Shown here: positions 14,302 to 27,310 of the stretch, in pieces
Layout of the letters: every line of letters starts with the position of its first letter
Position numbering within the stretch: position 1 is the stretch's first letter
DNA from: Lanius collurio
Lineage: Eukaryota > Chordata > Aves > Passeriformes > Laniidae
Length of the DNA: 64,000 nt
Direction of reading: 5' to 3'
Assembly (NCBI GenBank): GCA_020086605.1
Contig: JACBWW010000045.1
Location: forward strand, 4,272,730-4,336,729
Position numbers and translations under genes: made by a program
The notes under the pieces: model-generated
Database searches by the model: none
What the model was told of the DNA's origin: nothing
Seen by the model: the letters and a program-made list of their open reading frames with translations, nothing else

Positions 14302-14434
14302 GCTTTTATCCTTATCTTTTTTCTTTTTTTCCCCCCCTACTCCTTTTTCTTTTTTAGCTGACTTGACTCTGAAAAGCAGCCTGCAGCTTTTGGAGGCATC
14401 TGGTACCCAAATGCCAATTCTTGCTGCATCCTGA
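14302..14434 (+). other. Splice-acceptor-like pyrimidine tract plus short open frame
   Basis: A roughly 50-base tract dominated by T and C (14302-14355) ends in TTTTTTAG at 14350-14357, which is the shape of a strong 3' splice site. From 14360 a frame of 24 codons runs to TGA at 14432-14434, so this could be a short terminal exon. Against that, no donor exon or known protein can be paired with it, and the opposite strand is also open across the region (14260-14487, a lysine-rich 75-codon frame produced by the pyrimidine tract itself). The most likely reading is chance or a cryptic site. Confidence 0.2.
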
Positions 14435-17249
14435 CGTTTGTACTTGGTGATCATCTTCTGAAGCTTCTTCCCTCTTCCCACCACCAAGAATATGAAATTA
14501 CTTTGCCATATTCTCTCAGGATTTTGAAACTATTTCTGAATTATGAAAGGTTAAGTGTTGTATCCTCAAACTGCAATCTGCAGAAGCAATTGCCTTGATC
14601 AGAATATAATAGTGAAGACAAGTTTGTGCTGTCTCTCTCATAATTAAAAAAAAGAGGGGTGAGTAAGATCCTGGCATCTAACTTGGCAAATTTATTGGAA
14701 CATTATTCTTTATCATTCTGATAGAGATCAGATTTTCCTGTTGGTGAGTGGAAGGGTGGCCCTGGATTTCCAGCTGGGTGGTGAGAGCTTTGTGCCTCCT
14801 ACAAGCAGGAGATTGGCACTGGACACTGGTTGAGTTACCTGCACCTTACCTTACAGATATTATAGTTTATAAACTGATTTAGAGGAACACAACAAAGTGT
14901 ACTGGCATCTGGTGGCTCTGAACACACAGAATTCTAAGTTATAAAAGTAATAATCTACTTATTTATATGAAACAATTTATGACTAGAAAAGGATAAACCT
15001 CATTGTAACTACTCATAACATAAACAGGTGCCATCCAGAAGAGGCATGGTCAAAAGTGGAGTAAAATTCGTTTGTCTGGGAGACAGACTCACTCAAGTAG
15101 CCTCCAAACAGTAAAAATAACATGTTTAAAAGGACTTGAGTGACATTTGGTAGCAGAATTTCACTGCAGGCTGTGATCCCAGAGATAATTATTCATTATA
15201 GAACCCTAGTAAAACTTCTGTCGAGTTTTTGCATCTTTTTTCCCTAATTTGAAATGTAAGTCCTTTCTTGTGGACAAAATTAGTCCAGATGAAGGGTAAT
15301 GAAGACAAACATCTCCTCAGTTACTATTTGTTAAAAAACTTATCATAATCTTGCTTCTGTTTCAGTATTATGAATAATGAGAATGTCTCCATCATTTGTT
15401 GTAATAAAGTTTAACCAAAACCTCAGTTATTGCCATAATTTTCAATGTATCTCCTTGTCCAAGCAAACTGAACATCTGCATCCTGTTCTTATTTCCTGAA
15501 AAAGCCACTGGACAGGGCAGCTTCAAGGAGAAATTGCTGAAAACTCCAATTTTCCAAAGCAAGTAATGAAACCTATATTTTGCACATGTTTACTTAGTAC
15601 CTAATGGAGAGCAGGATGCATTCCTAGATTTTTCATTAAAAGCAAACCACCCCCTGACCACAGCCACAGCTCAGCTCACACTGGTTTGTAACTGGATACA
15701 CAAAAACCTAAATTGCATTTATTTTTCACTGATTTATTTAAAATGTATTAAAAACAATTTTACCATGAAATGAGCAGTGCTATGTCTGTGTTGGACAATA
15801 ATGAGGTTTCTCCAAAACTGACTATACTAAAAAAGAACAAGTTCTGCTTTACCATTGAATTCCAGCTGAAAGGCAGAGCACAGCTAAATCAGGGCCCTGT
15901 AAAAGGATGACAGCTAAACTATTCTAAAGATGCAGATCCTTTCAGGGTTGAGACACAAAAACTCTGGCTTATTTTTTTTCCCCTTTGCAGATCAGCCGTT
16001 GGTCTGTATTTTTTCCAGCCTCAGGCTCTGAACTTCATAAAGGCAAAAGAGTGGGTGTCTTGTAGTTGTCAAGGGATGGCACCAAGGTGATACTTTTACT
16101 TAGTTTTGGCCAAAGATAAATCATCATTCTGTTTTTTCCTCATTGAAATTGCTGTTCCAACAGTGTGACATAATTTTAACAGTATCATCATGAATAACAA
16201 CACTGCAATTACAGCTAAGAATTCACTGAAGTAAACATCTCATTTCTGAAGTGTCAACAGGCAGCATCCTGCAGGCTACAGCTCCACGTTTCAGTAGTAA
16301 TCAATTCAACCAAAAATAGAGCTGATTGACAGGAAGCTTGATGCTCTTAAAAGCCAAACAAAAAACCTCTGATTTTCTCCAAATGATAAAAAAAAATAAA
16401 TGGACCATCTACCCTCTCCTCATGTTATCTTCCTGTAGGAAAAAACAGCAACACAGATGAAAACCAAAACAACCTTTTTGGCCCATCTTTGATGAACCTC
16501 CAAGTCAGAACTGTTGCACAGGAGTAAGAACTGGCCAATTTCTAGGCTACCTTTTTTCATGAGCTGCTGTTTCTGAGGCCAGGAGACCCTTCAAAGGGAT
16601 CTCCACGTACAATTTGTGCCATGGTTACCACAGGTTAATAATCACTCTTGGTTTGGTTTCTAGAGCCAAAAGCTGCAGTCATCATTTGGGGTGTGAAACA
16701 GGGGGCAGTAGCAGAAACCCCCTGGTTGTTCTCACCAATAGAAATGTTTTTTAAAGTCACCCCAGTGGTTTCTTGTGGTGCTGGGTCACAAAGGCAGAAA
16801 ACAGCAAACAGGCAAACTCTGCAAACACAGTTAAACCTCCAACTCCTTTTCCAGCTCAGTCCTGAGGTGCTTTTTTCCCTATTCACACCGAGGGATAAAC
16901 CAAACAAAATCTGCCAGGGCAGTGTGAGGATCAGCCACAGAAAAACAATTGTAATAACCTGGAACTATTGTCTTCTCCCCTGACCCCAAGGGTTCACTGC
17001 CATTTCTCCGTGCAGCAGGAATAACCCGAGATATTCCATCTTTCTGACATGAGGAATGAGCTTCGATTAAAGGCAGCTAAAAGAAGAAAAGCTACTAATT
17101 TGTTTTATACAGTCACTGATCAGTCCCTGACATGAAATATTTCATTTGCTTTAGGACATTAAGGAACGTTGTGTACCTAAAAACAACAGCTTGTGTGACA
17201 GTATATCTATCATTACATACATCATAAAAACAAGAAGGACATAAATTTG
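14435..17249. other. Noncoding sequence, no gene recognised
   Basis: There is no open frame above about 111 codons. The longest (16648-16983, plus) overlaps an equally open minus-strand frame of 90 codons (16635-16907), the usual sign of a GC-richer chance patch. I see no repeat family I can name. Confidence 0.7.
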
Positions 17250-17352
17250 TTTCTGCCTGTTAAAGTCTAATTACCTGTAAAATCATTACTTGGCACTTTA
17301 ACAAATTGACACAATCAACTTAATGATCCTTATCATATTAAAATTTGCCATG
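17250..17352. promoter_or_regulatory. Possible conserved noncoding element
   Basis: This stretch is very AT-rich but not low-complexity. It packs TAATTA, CATTA, TTAATG and TTATCA-type homeodomain and GATA-like words close together, with balanced, non-repetitive base use. That texture is typical of vertebrate conserved enhancers, but conservation itself cannot be seen from one sequence. This is inference only. Confidence 0.2.
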
Positions 17353-20300
17353 TGTTTCTGCTTGCTGCCTGTCCAAACCACAGTAAATATTTGTTGGTTC
17401 AGGTGACACCACAGCGAGGGTCAGATCTTAATTTTTTCTGCTAAGTACAAGTAATTGCAGTATTGTCACTTGCCATGGTGCCTGTGTTATCCCATCAGTG
17501 CCACAGCTTGGGATGACAGCAGAGAGAGCTTTGCAGCATCCTCTCTTTAAAATGACACTAAATATTTATGCCTTGTGTAGCTTTTTTTCTTAATATTTGG
17601 AAAGACATGCAGGAATCACCTCCAGAATGTGGCCTTCAGATAATTCTGTTTATGACAGTGCATCCATAGTGTTTGTTGTCACCTTCTTTTAGTACCTGAG
17701 ATACCCAGGTTACAAAACTCGTGATGAGCTGCCAGACTATTCCTCCTGACCACCCACCTTTAGCTCTAAACACTGATTTCTTTTCTTTACAGCATCATCC
17801 AGCAGTCCAAGAACATGACCAGACATAGTTTATTCTTTCCCACTGATATAAAAGTTTCCTCCTCTGTGGAAATTACAATATCCAGATCCTTGGGAGAAAA
17901 CCAAATCCCCTCAGAAAATATCCAAGCTGAAAACCTTGTGAGCCAGCATCTGCCATTTTATCTGTGAGATAATAACTTTGTACAGCAGTTGGTTTTAACT
18001 CTCAAAAGTCCTATGTTCAAGGCTGGAATATTTTCAGACATGGACTACTTAAAATTAATGGAGTGACTTCAAACAAAGTATTCTATGTCAAAGTCATGAA
18101 GAAAGAAACTCATTAGATACTGAAGGAAGGAAACTTTACAGGTGTTCTGGTGCTATTAAGTGCATGTGCCATCCCTTCTGATTCCTAAAACTGTGCAGTG
18201 CCTTTAAATAAGTTCTTAAAAATTTAATTTTGATTTTTAGTTACTTTAATGATTATTTTCCTCATATTTAGAAAGTACAACAGAAAACCTTTTATAGTTT
18301 TCTTTTGCTTATCTCTTTATGGTAATCCCTTAATTTCTCCCCATAGAAGAATTTAATTCCCGTTTTCATGGGCACCCTATGAATCTTACCTATTTCTAAT
18401 AGATATTTATATCAAAAGACATAATTAACCTCAAAATCAAGGGAAGACACTGAAGATCAAATAATGCTTAATGAAGGCACCAAAGAAACTGAAAAACCCC
18501 TTAACATTAAAAAATAAAAGCTGACCATAAGGTTTATAATCTTCCAGGGTTTCTGTGATCTCTCTTTAATTATACACAAATGTGAAGAAAATTGTAATAG
18601 CTCAGATTGAATAACATTTTTTTAAGTTATTTTGAAGCTGTTGCACTACAAAAGTAATCTTCAAATTAGAAAAAAATAAAAAAGAAATAGTTGGAAAGAC
18701 TGAGTTTAAAATGGAAATTCTGGTGTTTAATCAATCCTACCACTGATATATTACCAACTGATCTTCTAATTAAAACATGACAGTGTCTTGATCAACAATC
18801 AGAGGCAGAAACATCAGTGTAAGAGAGTCATTATTACTGGACTTGTAACCTTTGTAATTTTTCATTTATCTCCTCTCCAATAAAAATTATCTAATCAATT
18901 ATACAATTTAATTAAAATAATAAAGCATTGTTACCCTTTTCTTGTTCAATGCGTTATTCCTACAACTGTAAGAGTGGAAACACCTTTATCGAATTGCACA
19001 GGTAAGAAAATTACAGATTTTCCGAGTTCTTCCTTAAAAGAACTGCAGGATCCCTTCCTTACAGTTCAGCTCTCACTTAAGGAGGATTTTCCCCCCAGTT
19101 TCCACACAGACCCTGCCCTCAGCCAGCCCAACTGCAGCAATTAATGGCCAGTTTACACCCACTGGTTCCCAACCCAACCTTCATTCCTCACACAGCTCCA
19201 CTTGTGCTCCTTGGCTTCACTGCACTGGGGTTGCTGCTGGAAGGAATGAGGCTTTTCCCACTCTGCTGTCTCTTCCCTGTGTCTGGCAGTTTGTGTTGTG
19301 TTTTGGGTGCTTTGTCACCAAATGTGTTTCCAGACAGAGTAGAGTGCTTGTTCCTACAGCTGCACACATTTGTTTGAGAATTAGGACAGAATAATTTAAA
19401 TTCAGTGAGGAGGCTGACATTTTTCTTGGAGCATTCTGCTTTAATCCTATTTGCATTTTCATAAGAAGTCAGTTCCTGCTGAACAAGATGAGGATGGTAC
19501 AAGGCCTCCCAAGGGGCTCTTTTCTGAATCCATTCATGAAAAAACTTACCCATGGGAAAACCAAAACCTTGTAAAGTGTTCAAAATGCTCAAAACAAGAA
19601 AGGAAAAAATACACATGTAATGCTTAATGAAATACTACCCTCCATGAAAATGTCAGAGAGGGAATGAACTTGTCTTTCTTTCCATCTGAACTGCAAAAAT
19701 CCTACTGAAGGTGAATCCCAGGAGCAGTGCAAATTCTCACAGTATTTCTTAACATGCTGGGGAAGAGGTACTTAAGCCTTGGAAGACTCAAACATGAGAG
19801 TAAGGAGAAGATTTCCTGGCTAGAATTATCTTGCTGTTGAGACAAACTCTATCTTGTTTTATGTACAGACACATCTTAATACAAGTATAATAACAAAAAC
19901 TTCCCCGTGTTACCCCGTTTCCAGTACAAATCCAAAACACAGCCCTACACCAGCTTCTGTCCCAGCCCAAACCAGCACAAGTCATTACTGATTAATGCAG
20001 GAACTACTACACAGTTTGTAAAACAAAATGTTCATCCCCCATTTCTAAGAGGAAGTTCTGCTGGGTGTGCCAAAAGAAGGATCATGAAATTAATTAGAGG
20101 TCTTTCCTCCAGAAAAGTGCATGTGGCTCATTAACACTAAAGAGAAAAAGCTTTTTGTAGTGGTGGGAGAAAAATATACCCCATGTGCAATTAGATATTT
20201 ATGAAAAAAACACCAAACCCCAAAATCTTGCTTCCTTAGTTCAGCTCAGTGATGGACACAAGGACCAGGAATGATAATTTACTCCCCAGAAGAACGTAGA

Positions 20301-23300
20301 GTGGCAAAACTGCTGTCCAAGCTCACAGGTGGCCTTCCTGCAATTCCATTTATAGTTGTATTTCAGGCCTGCAGGCTTTAAGGCACATAATAAAGACACT
20401 GAAATTTGGAAGTCCCATTGCTTTCTAGTGGGCAACCTGACAGAGAAGGTCACAAAGAATCAAAATCAGAAAGCTGAGGATGAAGCCATACTAACAGTGG
20501 GGCTAAAGCTAGAGGCAGACAGTATTTCCACCTAATTTTTGAGTCAGGAAGGGCCTGTTGCTCTCATTTCTGTGATGACCCATGTTTTCCCCAGGCAATT
20601 TGGTTCCTGTTCTGTCCATTGTGTTTGATCCTTCCCTTGTCATTCACTGCCTTTTTTTTCTCCTCCTGTGATCAAATCATTCCCAATGAGCATTCCACAG
20701 GATTTGAAGGCAGTCATTGCTTAGACACATCTGCACAAATCTAAAAAGGGGAGGTCCTGCCTCCTGCACCAGAGAAGTCCCTCACAGGAACTTGCATTCA
20801 TTGAGGGAGGTAATACTTTGTCAGCAATTGTGCATTTGAACTTGCTCTCAGCTAGCTAGGATTTAATACTTGCTAGGAAAAGCATTTCTCTGCAATATCC
20901 CATTTTTCTAACACATCAAATGTTGTCCCAGTACTGACCAGGATTTTTACCAGGGATGAACAGCACAAAACAACAGCTCTGACCTTCAGTGAATCCCAAG
21001 TGCATCCTTTATTGCACTGGAACTCTCTTCTCACGTCTTCCAAAAGAGGAAATGATATTTAAAAAGAAAAAAAAATAGTTGTGCCAGTGTCACAACCACT
21101 TTTAATCGTTTGCAAAAATGAGGTAAAGGTTTAGAACTATCACTATGGGGGAGAAAATGAGGACCAAGAGGAAATCCACTTCCAGAAATGATACCAAGTT
21201 TGTACATGGCTCTGGGGAAGGAGTGTGGTCCCTGTTTTGTAGAAGTTCTTCAGAGTGTGCCAAATTTCAAAGTCTCTCTTTGATATGACTGCAGTGATTA
21301 TCATAACCTGCATCCCATCCTAAGAGCTCCATATGTGACATTTCCCACTTTGCATAAATTCACAGCCAGGTTTCAGTTCATATGTTTCCTCACAAATGGC
21401 TCAGCGTGGCTCTCAGAGAGGCAGAGCTACAGAAGCTGGGTTACATGGAACAACTTTCAGAGCTACATTTCATTCACATCAAACACTTGATTTCTTTGAC
21501 ATATCTCACAGATCGGGCTTTTAGTCTTGTCACTGAACTTCCATCAGATGCCTAAGGAAAAACTCTATAAATGGTGTTGCATTTCATTTTACACTATGCT
21601 TGCTCACCTCTACAACTGCACGGTAAAATAAGTGTTCTTCATGGTTCTAGGACTGAAGAAGTTGCTCTGATTTTAAACAAATGAGCAGGGAAAACAGTAA
21701 TAAAATCTTTTAACCACTACTGATGTGAATTAATTACTTCCTTATTTTTAAGGAATATTCCCCCTATTTTATTCATATATCCTAGGGAAAAATTATTAAT
21801 TGGAATCCGAGGTACCCACGTTCATTAAAAGTAGTAATACCACGTATCTCTATGAATATGTATGGATGTTGTAAGTGTATCTTGACTACAAACCTCCATC
21901 TGTGTGTGAAATGCTGTGTTCTGCCATGCTGGCTGCTCTGTGCTACGTCCCTGAGCTGACTGCCCCAGGCTGAGCAGAGTAATCCCAAATTCTGCCAAGC
22001 CTGGAGTGGCAACAAGTCCAAAGGCACACTGACAATATCCATACTGCTGAATTTCTCACTGGCAAGGGATAAACTGACAGTGCTAAGTCATCCCCAGAAC
22101 CAATTGAAAATTATGTTTGAATTTACATGTTTAGAACTCTCTACTCAAAAAAAAAAAATCCCCCCAAACTTGTCTCCATTTAAATTCACGTCTCTGTTTT
22201 TTTTTTAGTGTCTCATTTTCCCAGTGAGAAACTTGCAATTCCTCTTTGTCTGGGCACAGAAAGGCACAAGTGATATCTGCAGCTTTACCACAATTTGTGG
22301 GTGAAGAAAAGAATGTAAAATTCCCTGCCTCCAACCTGGCAGATGCACACACTCTACATTCCACATTCCCTAAAACAGGCATAGATTTCAGGAAAGTCAG
22401 TGTGATGCCTTTTCCAAAAGAAATGTCACTTCAGAAAACACTCCTTTAAAATATAGTTATGCATACATTAACAAAATTATATACTATCAACTTCTTTTTT
22501 GATTAAGTGTACTTTTAGAGGAAAGACTGTATGCAAACCAATTCATACAGATACATATTTAACATCATTTCATCAAGAAAAGCAGTCCTAAAGTAATCTT
22601 TCCTAAGATGATACCACACAAATTACTCCAGACTTCCTTTAGAATTTGATTAGGTGAAGAGATAAATCATAATCAGTGCTTGTTATCTCTGTAGTCTATT
22701 TTTATTAACAATAACCTTCCCAACATGAGCAGTAAGCAAGAAATCTGTGTTTAATGTCAGTTATTCTCAATCTAATGAAAATTCTGCCTTTTAGAGCATC
22801 ATGACTCAACTCAGCAGCTTTGCTATTTCTGTTGGGCTCAGACTGGCCCCTTCCTTCTCAGAGGCAGATCCTTGTGACAATTCTTCATTCTGCCAAGTGC
22901 TCGAGGTGCTGATGATCATCTGCAAGATTTATTATTGCTTGCCAACAAATAAACCCAACAGACTGGATTTGAAAATCCAGATGTTTAGTGTTATTCATAA
23001 GGCAAAAAGTCTTAAATCCCACTGAATTCCAGTTCAATTTAGTCATTGGGTTGCTTATTACACAATAAAAAATAAATTTTTTTAGACCTAGTTCCTCATT
23101 AAACACTAATAATGAGTGAATAATAAAAAAAAACCCATTAAAAATTCCAACTCATTCAGCTGTTAAAATGAGCCAGATTTGAAATACTGGAATCTGCTGA
23201 AAGTCTGTCCTTTCTACAAGCACAGAATTGATATCTACTTAAAAAAGAAAAATCATACTATTAAATTTATAAAGAATTATAATGTATAATGTAAGTTTAA

Positions 23301-26300
23301 TTAAGCATACACTCATGGCACAATATTTTACTAATCTACATTGTTTATTCCAGTGTAGAGAGATTTTGTTTTAATAAATTGATAGAGATTTCTCTTGTCA
23401 TGAGTTCTGCTAGTCCTTAATTGGAAATAATTTATTCTATTTACCAGAAGTTGCAGTTAAAAGGAGGAGGACCACCAAATTTCTCAGTAATCCTAATATT
23501 TAATTAAACCCTGGATCTCAGGGTGATGAGCTGGGCTTTTTGTTCTTTTTTCATTTTTCCAATTACCATTTGTACAGTAACATTTTTCTTTAAAATAAAA
23601 ACTTCTGGAATTGGTTTAAAATATGCAATCATAAAATGTTGGAACAAAGATTCTACTCTATAACTAGCAGGTTTTTTCAGAGTGACATATTAAAAATAAA
23701 CCCTGAAGCTCCTTTTTGCTCACCTTAAGGTGAAAGCAATTTGGGTCATACACACCAATAACAGACCCAGAGTCCAGTGTTTCTGCTCCAGCCTGTTTTG
23801 CTGCTAATTAGGATTTTCATTTATTTGATGTCCCAACACACCAGCTTTGTTTCACATGGAAAATTCTACTGAGGAAATGCAATCACAAAATTCACCAGTT
23901 ATTCTGTGTGGGTATCTTGTGCCATTTTTATTTTTAAAGTAACACCTTTGTAACTTATTTGAATAAGTGGGAGGGTTATTTCTAACTTCAGGGGAAGGAG
24001 CTGTAACCTTGAGTGCCTTTCTTCACTTCAGCCCAGGGGATTCCTCAGGGCCCTGCCCAGCCCCAGAGAGCAACAGCAGGTTCCCAGTTAGTTCTTTACC
24101 ACGGGCCCAACCAGCACCCAAAGAGATTCACTGCTCAAGGCATGACTTTAAATCTGCCCAGTGCCTAAATTTGACTTATCACGTTGTCTCTTAATTTTCA
24201 AAAAACGGAATTATCTGTTGGACAAATACTGCAGAGTGTAAGCTCAGCCTTGACATGGAAACACACCTGGAGCTGAACATCAACTGCAAGACAATTTTCT
24301 TCCTTGTTCCCAGTTCATGCCATAAATCACTGAGCAAAGCCATGGAATTTGAAATTTGATCACTGAGCAGTCGTGTGATTTAAAATTCAGGAACACCAGC
24401 CCAGCTGCTGAGAGCTACAGCAAACACAATCCTTGCACTGAGTCACCTCCATGGCACTTAGAGGAAATTCAGTAATTTTTCATTCAGCAGTTCTCTCTTT
24501 AATACATTTGCAACATGCTTTTTTCTTCCTTGTGAATGTAAATGCAAGGACTTAATATCTTGGCAACATTTTCAATGAAGTCTCCAGAAAAGCATTAATT
24601 GCTGAGATTTAATAGAGAAAATGATCTATGTTAAGCTCTTGATAATTGTTGTGTCTGAATTAAAGATTTAACTTTCTCTCTTGATTTTGAGAATTACTGG
24701 AGTGGTTTATATTGTATTGCTACACTTATTTTCCTTGAAATTAGAAAAGCTGATTGGATCATACCTTTGTTTCTTGTGTATGTTTCATGATATTATGATT
24801 AAAGTTATTTTTTAATTTGAATTTGAGGATATAATGTCTTTTTCTCTTAATAATTTTCCTTTAAGATTACAGCCCCAAGTTACACATTTTAGGAGGAAAT
24901 TCTTGTCTTGCAGAGACAGGACCCAGCATACTGTGGTTAGAGATAAGAAAAAAACTCTGAAAACCAAGGTGTTATTGAAGTATGTTAAGTAAATTGTCAT
25001 AGAGCTGTTTAATGGACAGAGCAGTACCACTCACTCTTCCTCTTCTGCTCATTTATTTACTTTTCATTATTACATTTCTGTCTCGAGATGTAATAATGAA
25101 AGAGCTAATTTTGGCCTAAAACCTCTCTCTGTAGCTTTAATCATGAGTTTATGTTACAAATATGGAATATTTGGTGAGCCACTTGCTTTTGTGAACACAA
25201 AAAATAATAGAAATATGCTATTTTAACTTGTAAAGATCTTTATAGGAACATCCTCTGTGAGAATTCAAAAGCATAACTAAGAGAAAAAAAAAAACAATCA
25301 AATTTCCCAAATGAGGGATGCTAAAATTTATCAGAGGAAGCAACAAAGAACTGGCATCTTTTCCCAAACTAAAACCAAAAAGTGGGAAATTTGGTTTATT
25401 TGCATATAAATGTGAGAAGCATAAGAACTTAATCTTTGCTTTAAGGGAAAAAAGACCACTACCTGTGGAGCTGCTGGGCCCTTTGTAGATTGGGTCAAGC
25501 TAACCTTGAAATACTGATTAGATAAAATTAATAATGCATTTGCTGCTGTAATCCTGGTTCCCCCCACTTTAATGTGGAAAAGGCCATGCTCAATGTTTTT
25601 ATACACTCACCAAGAACACGTATTAGCACAGCAGTCTGTCTGGTTGCAACAGAAATACAATTATGGAAATCAGCTGTGTGCTCCCTGAAGACTGCTAATA
25701 GAATGATTGACCTATATACTGTTTAATTTGTTCTCGTGCTTTCTCTTTATTGTCTTCCAGCTGCACCAGAAATTAAAACTTGTTAAACTGCATCACTCCC
25801 CAGTTATATATCAAAGGTGCTTGTGTCACTTTGTGTCAAAAGCAATTAATGGTTTGCACGCTCCTTATCACCAGCATGACACTGAGGGTTGGTTGGTTTT
25901 TATTTTTTTGTTTGGTGTTTTTTTTTTTTAAAACAAATCAGTGCCTCTAAAGACCCTGTGTGTTAGAAAGTTGGGAAAATATCTCAATTTATAGTTAATA
26001 GTAAGATTAATAATAATAAAAAGAAGAGCCTTAATAAAATTGTTTTTAGAAGTACACCAAGGAATGGGTAATAAGTTAAAAAGAGGAATTTTCCTTTAAA
26101 ATATGGTAGGGAAATTACAATGATTTCACTATAAAACATTGCTGCTTTTATTTAAGAGCTATCTAAATGTTCTCTGTTAATACACTGGGGTGCTTTATCT
26201 ATTCAGCATATCAAAGTTCAAGCAGGGCAAGAAAAAATTGCCAGTAGTTGTCAGTGGGCCATTGGTGAAGCCATCACTATTTGCAGACAAGGCTTATTTT

Positions 26301-27139
26301 GCTTCACTTCAGCAATTTCTTAAACCCAAATTTTTACAGTTGGTTCCAATAAATATTTGCACACAGGTAAAATAGAAGTGCTAAATGAGATATTAAATGA
26401 AACACACAATTAACTCTAGTTGCTAGTCAGAAAATGGATTTCCTAAACATTATAGAACAAATTTTAGATAAAAATGACCAAAACAACTCAACTGTGCCAA
26501 GTTGATAAGTTATAAGATGGAGATGTAAGGAGAACAAAAGTATTATTTCTTTGACTTCATCATTTCTCATGCACATCAGCAATATTTAGGACCACATCCC
26601 TCTTGAAGGAGCTCAAAACATTTTCAGCCCTTTAGAGTCCTAAAAAATGCTTCAGAGGTTGTGTGCATTGCATCTGTCTTTTGAGGCTGAACAGGCCAAG
26701 AAACTAAAGCAACCAAGTGAGTGCAACATTCTCTGTAATTTGGGAAGCTACAACACCCAATAAATTTTCAAATGGTGTTTGCACTCTGACGTTTTAGATC
26801 TGCTGTCACTGACATTGGAGCCAAAGACTCATTGTCAGTTTGTGGCCCACACTACCTGGGATTAGTTGTATTTCTTGCCAGCTTTATCTTTGGGCACTTG
26901 TTTATAGCAAATTTGCCTTTCTTAAGCTGTAAATATTTGTTGGGAAGCAAAAGAAGAAGTGCAAAGGCCATGCAAACACTCCCATGAGCTGCACCATTCA
27001 GCAAACGTCAGAGGGGGAAGAAGGGCAGCACCCAGGTCTGACAGCAGCACCAAGGGGTGCCTGGGTTGGGTCTGGGGGGACAGTTCTGGGGGTTCCAGGG
27101 GTGGCTTCTGAGAGAAGGGGCCAGAAGCCATCCCTGTGG
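17353..27139. other. Long AT-rich noncoding stretch, no gene recognised
   Basis: The longest open frame is 142 codons on the minus strand (19188-19616). It has no recognisable domain and overlaps other open frames in a GC-richer patch (about 19060-19340). Elsewhere open frames are short and scattered. Poly-A and poly-T runs occur (for example 22146-22157), along with dense TAAT-rich sequence at about 23260-23420 and 24530-24700. No CR1, tRNA or coding exon was found. The last 150 bases, from about 26990, are GC-rich and may belong to the LTR fragment that follows. Confidence 0.65.
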
Positions 27140-27310
27140 CCAATAAGGCTGAGGTCAACCAACTGCAGCACCCCATAAGAGACTCATCCTGGAGCAATTT
27201 GTGAAGGGCTGCAGCCCTTGGGAAGGGCTTGCACTGGAGAGGTTTGTGGAGAAGGCTGCATCCTTGTCTGGGATAAAGCAGTCAACAGTTCCAGCACAGG
27301 GGAGGGTTGA
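27140..27310 (+). mobile_element. Degraded ERV-L-like LTR fragment (avian)
   Basis: The series of phrases GTGAAGGGCTGCAGCCC (27201-27217), GGAAGGGCTTGCACTGGAGA (27221-27240) and GGTTTGTGGAGAAGGCTGCA (27241-27260), followed by an AGCACAGGGGAGGG-like block (27293-27306), matches the order and wording I know from LTRs of ERV-L-type endogenous retroviruses abundant in songbird genomes. Only an internal piece is present. No LTR ends, target-site duplication, gag or pol remnant is visible. It may extend upstream to about 26990, where GC stays high. The family assignment is from memory of the repeat pattern, with no search run. Confidence 0.55.

Noticed and set aside
14260..14487. Lysine-rich minus-strand frame resembling a basic ribosomal-type tail
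   Set aside because: The lysine run comes from the plus-strand pyrimidine tract, and the rest matches no family I know.
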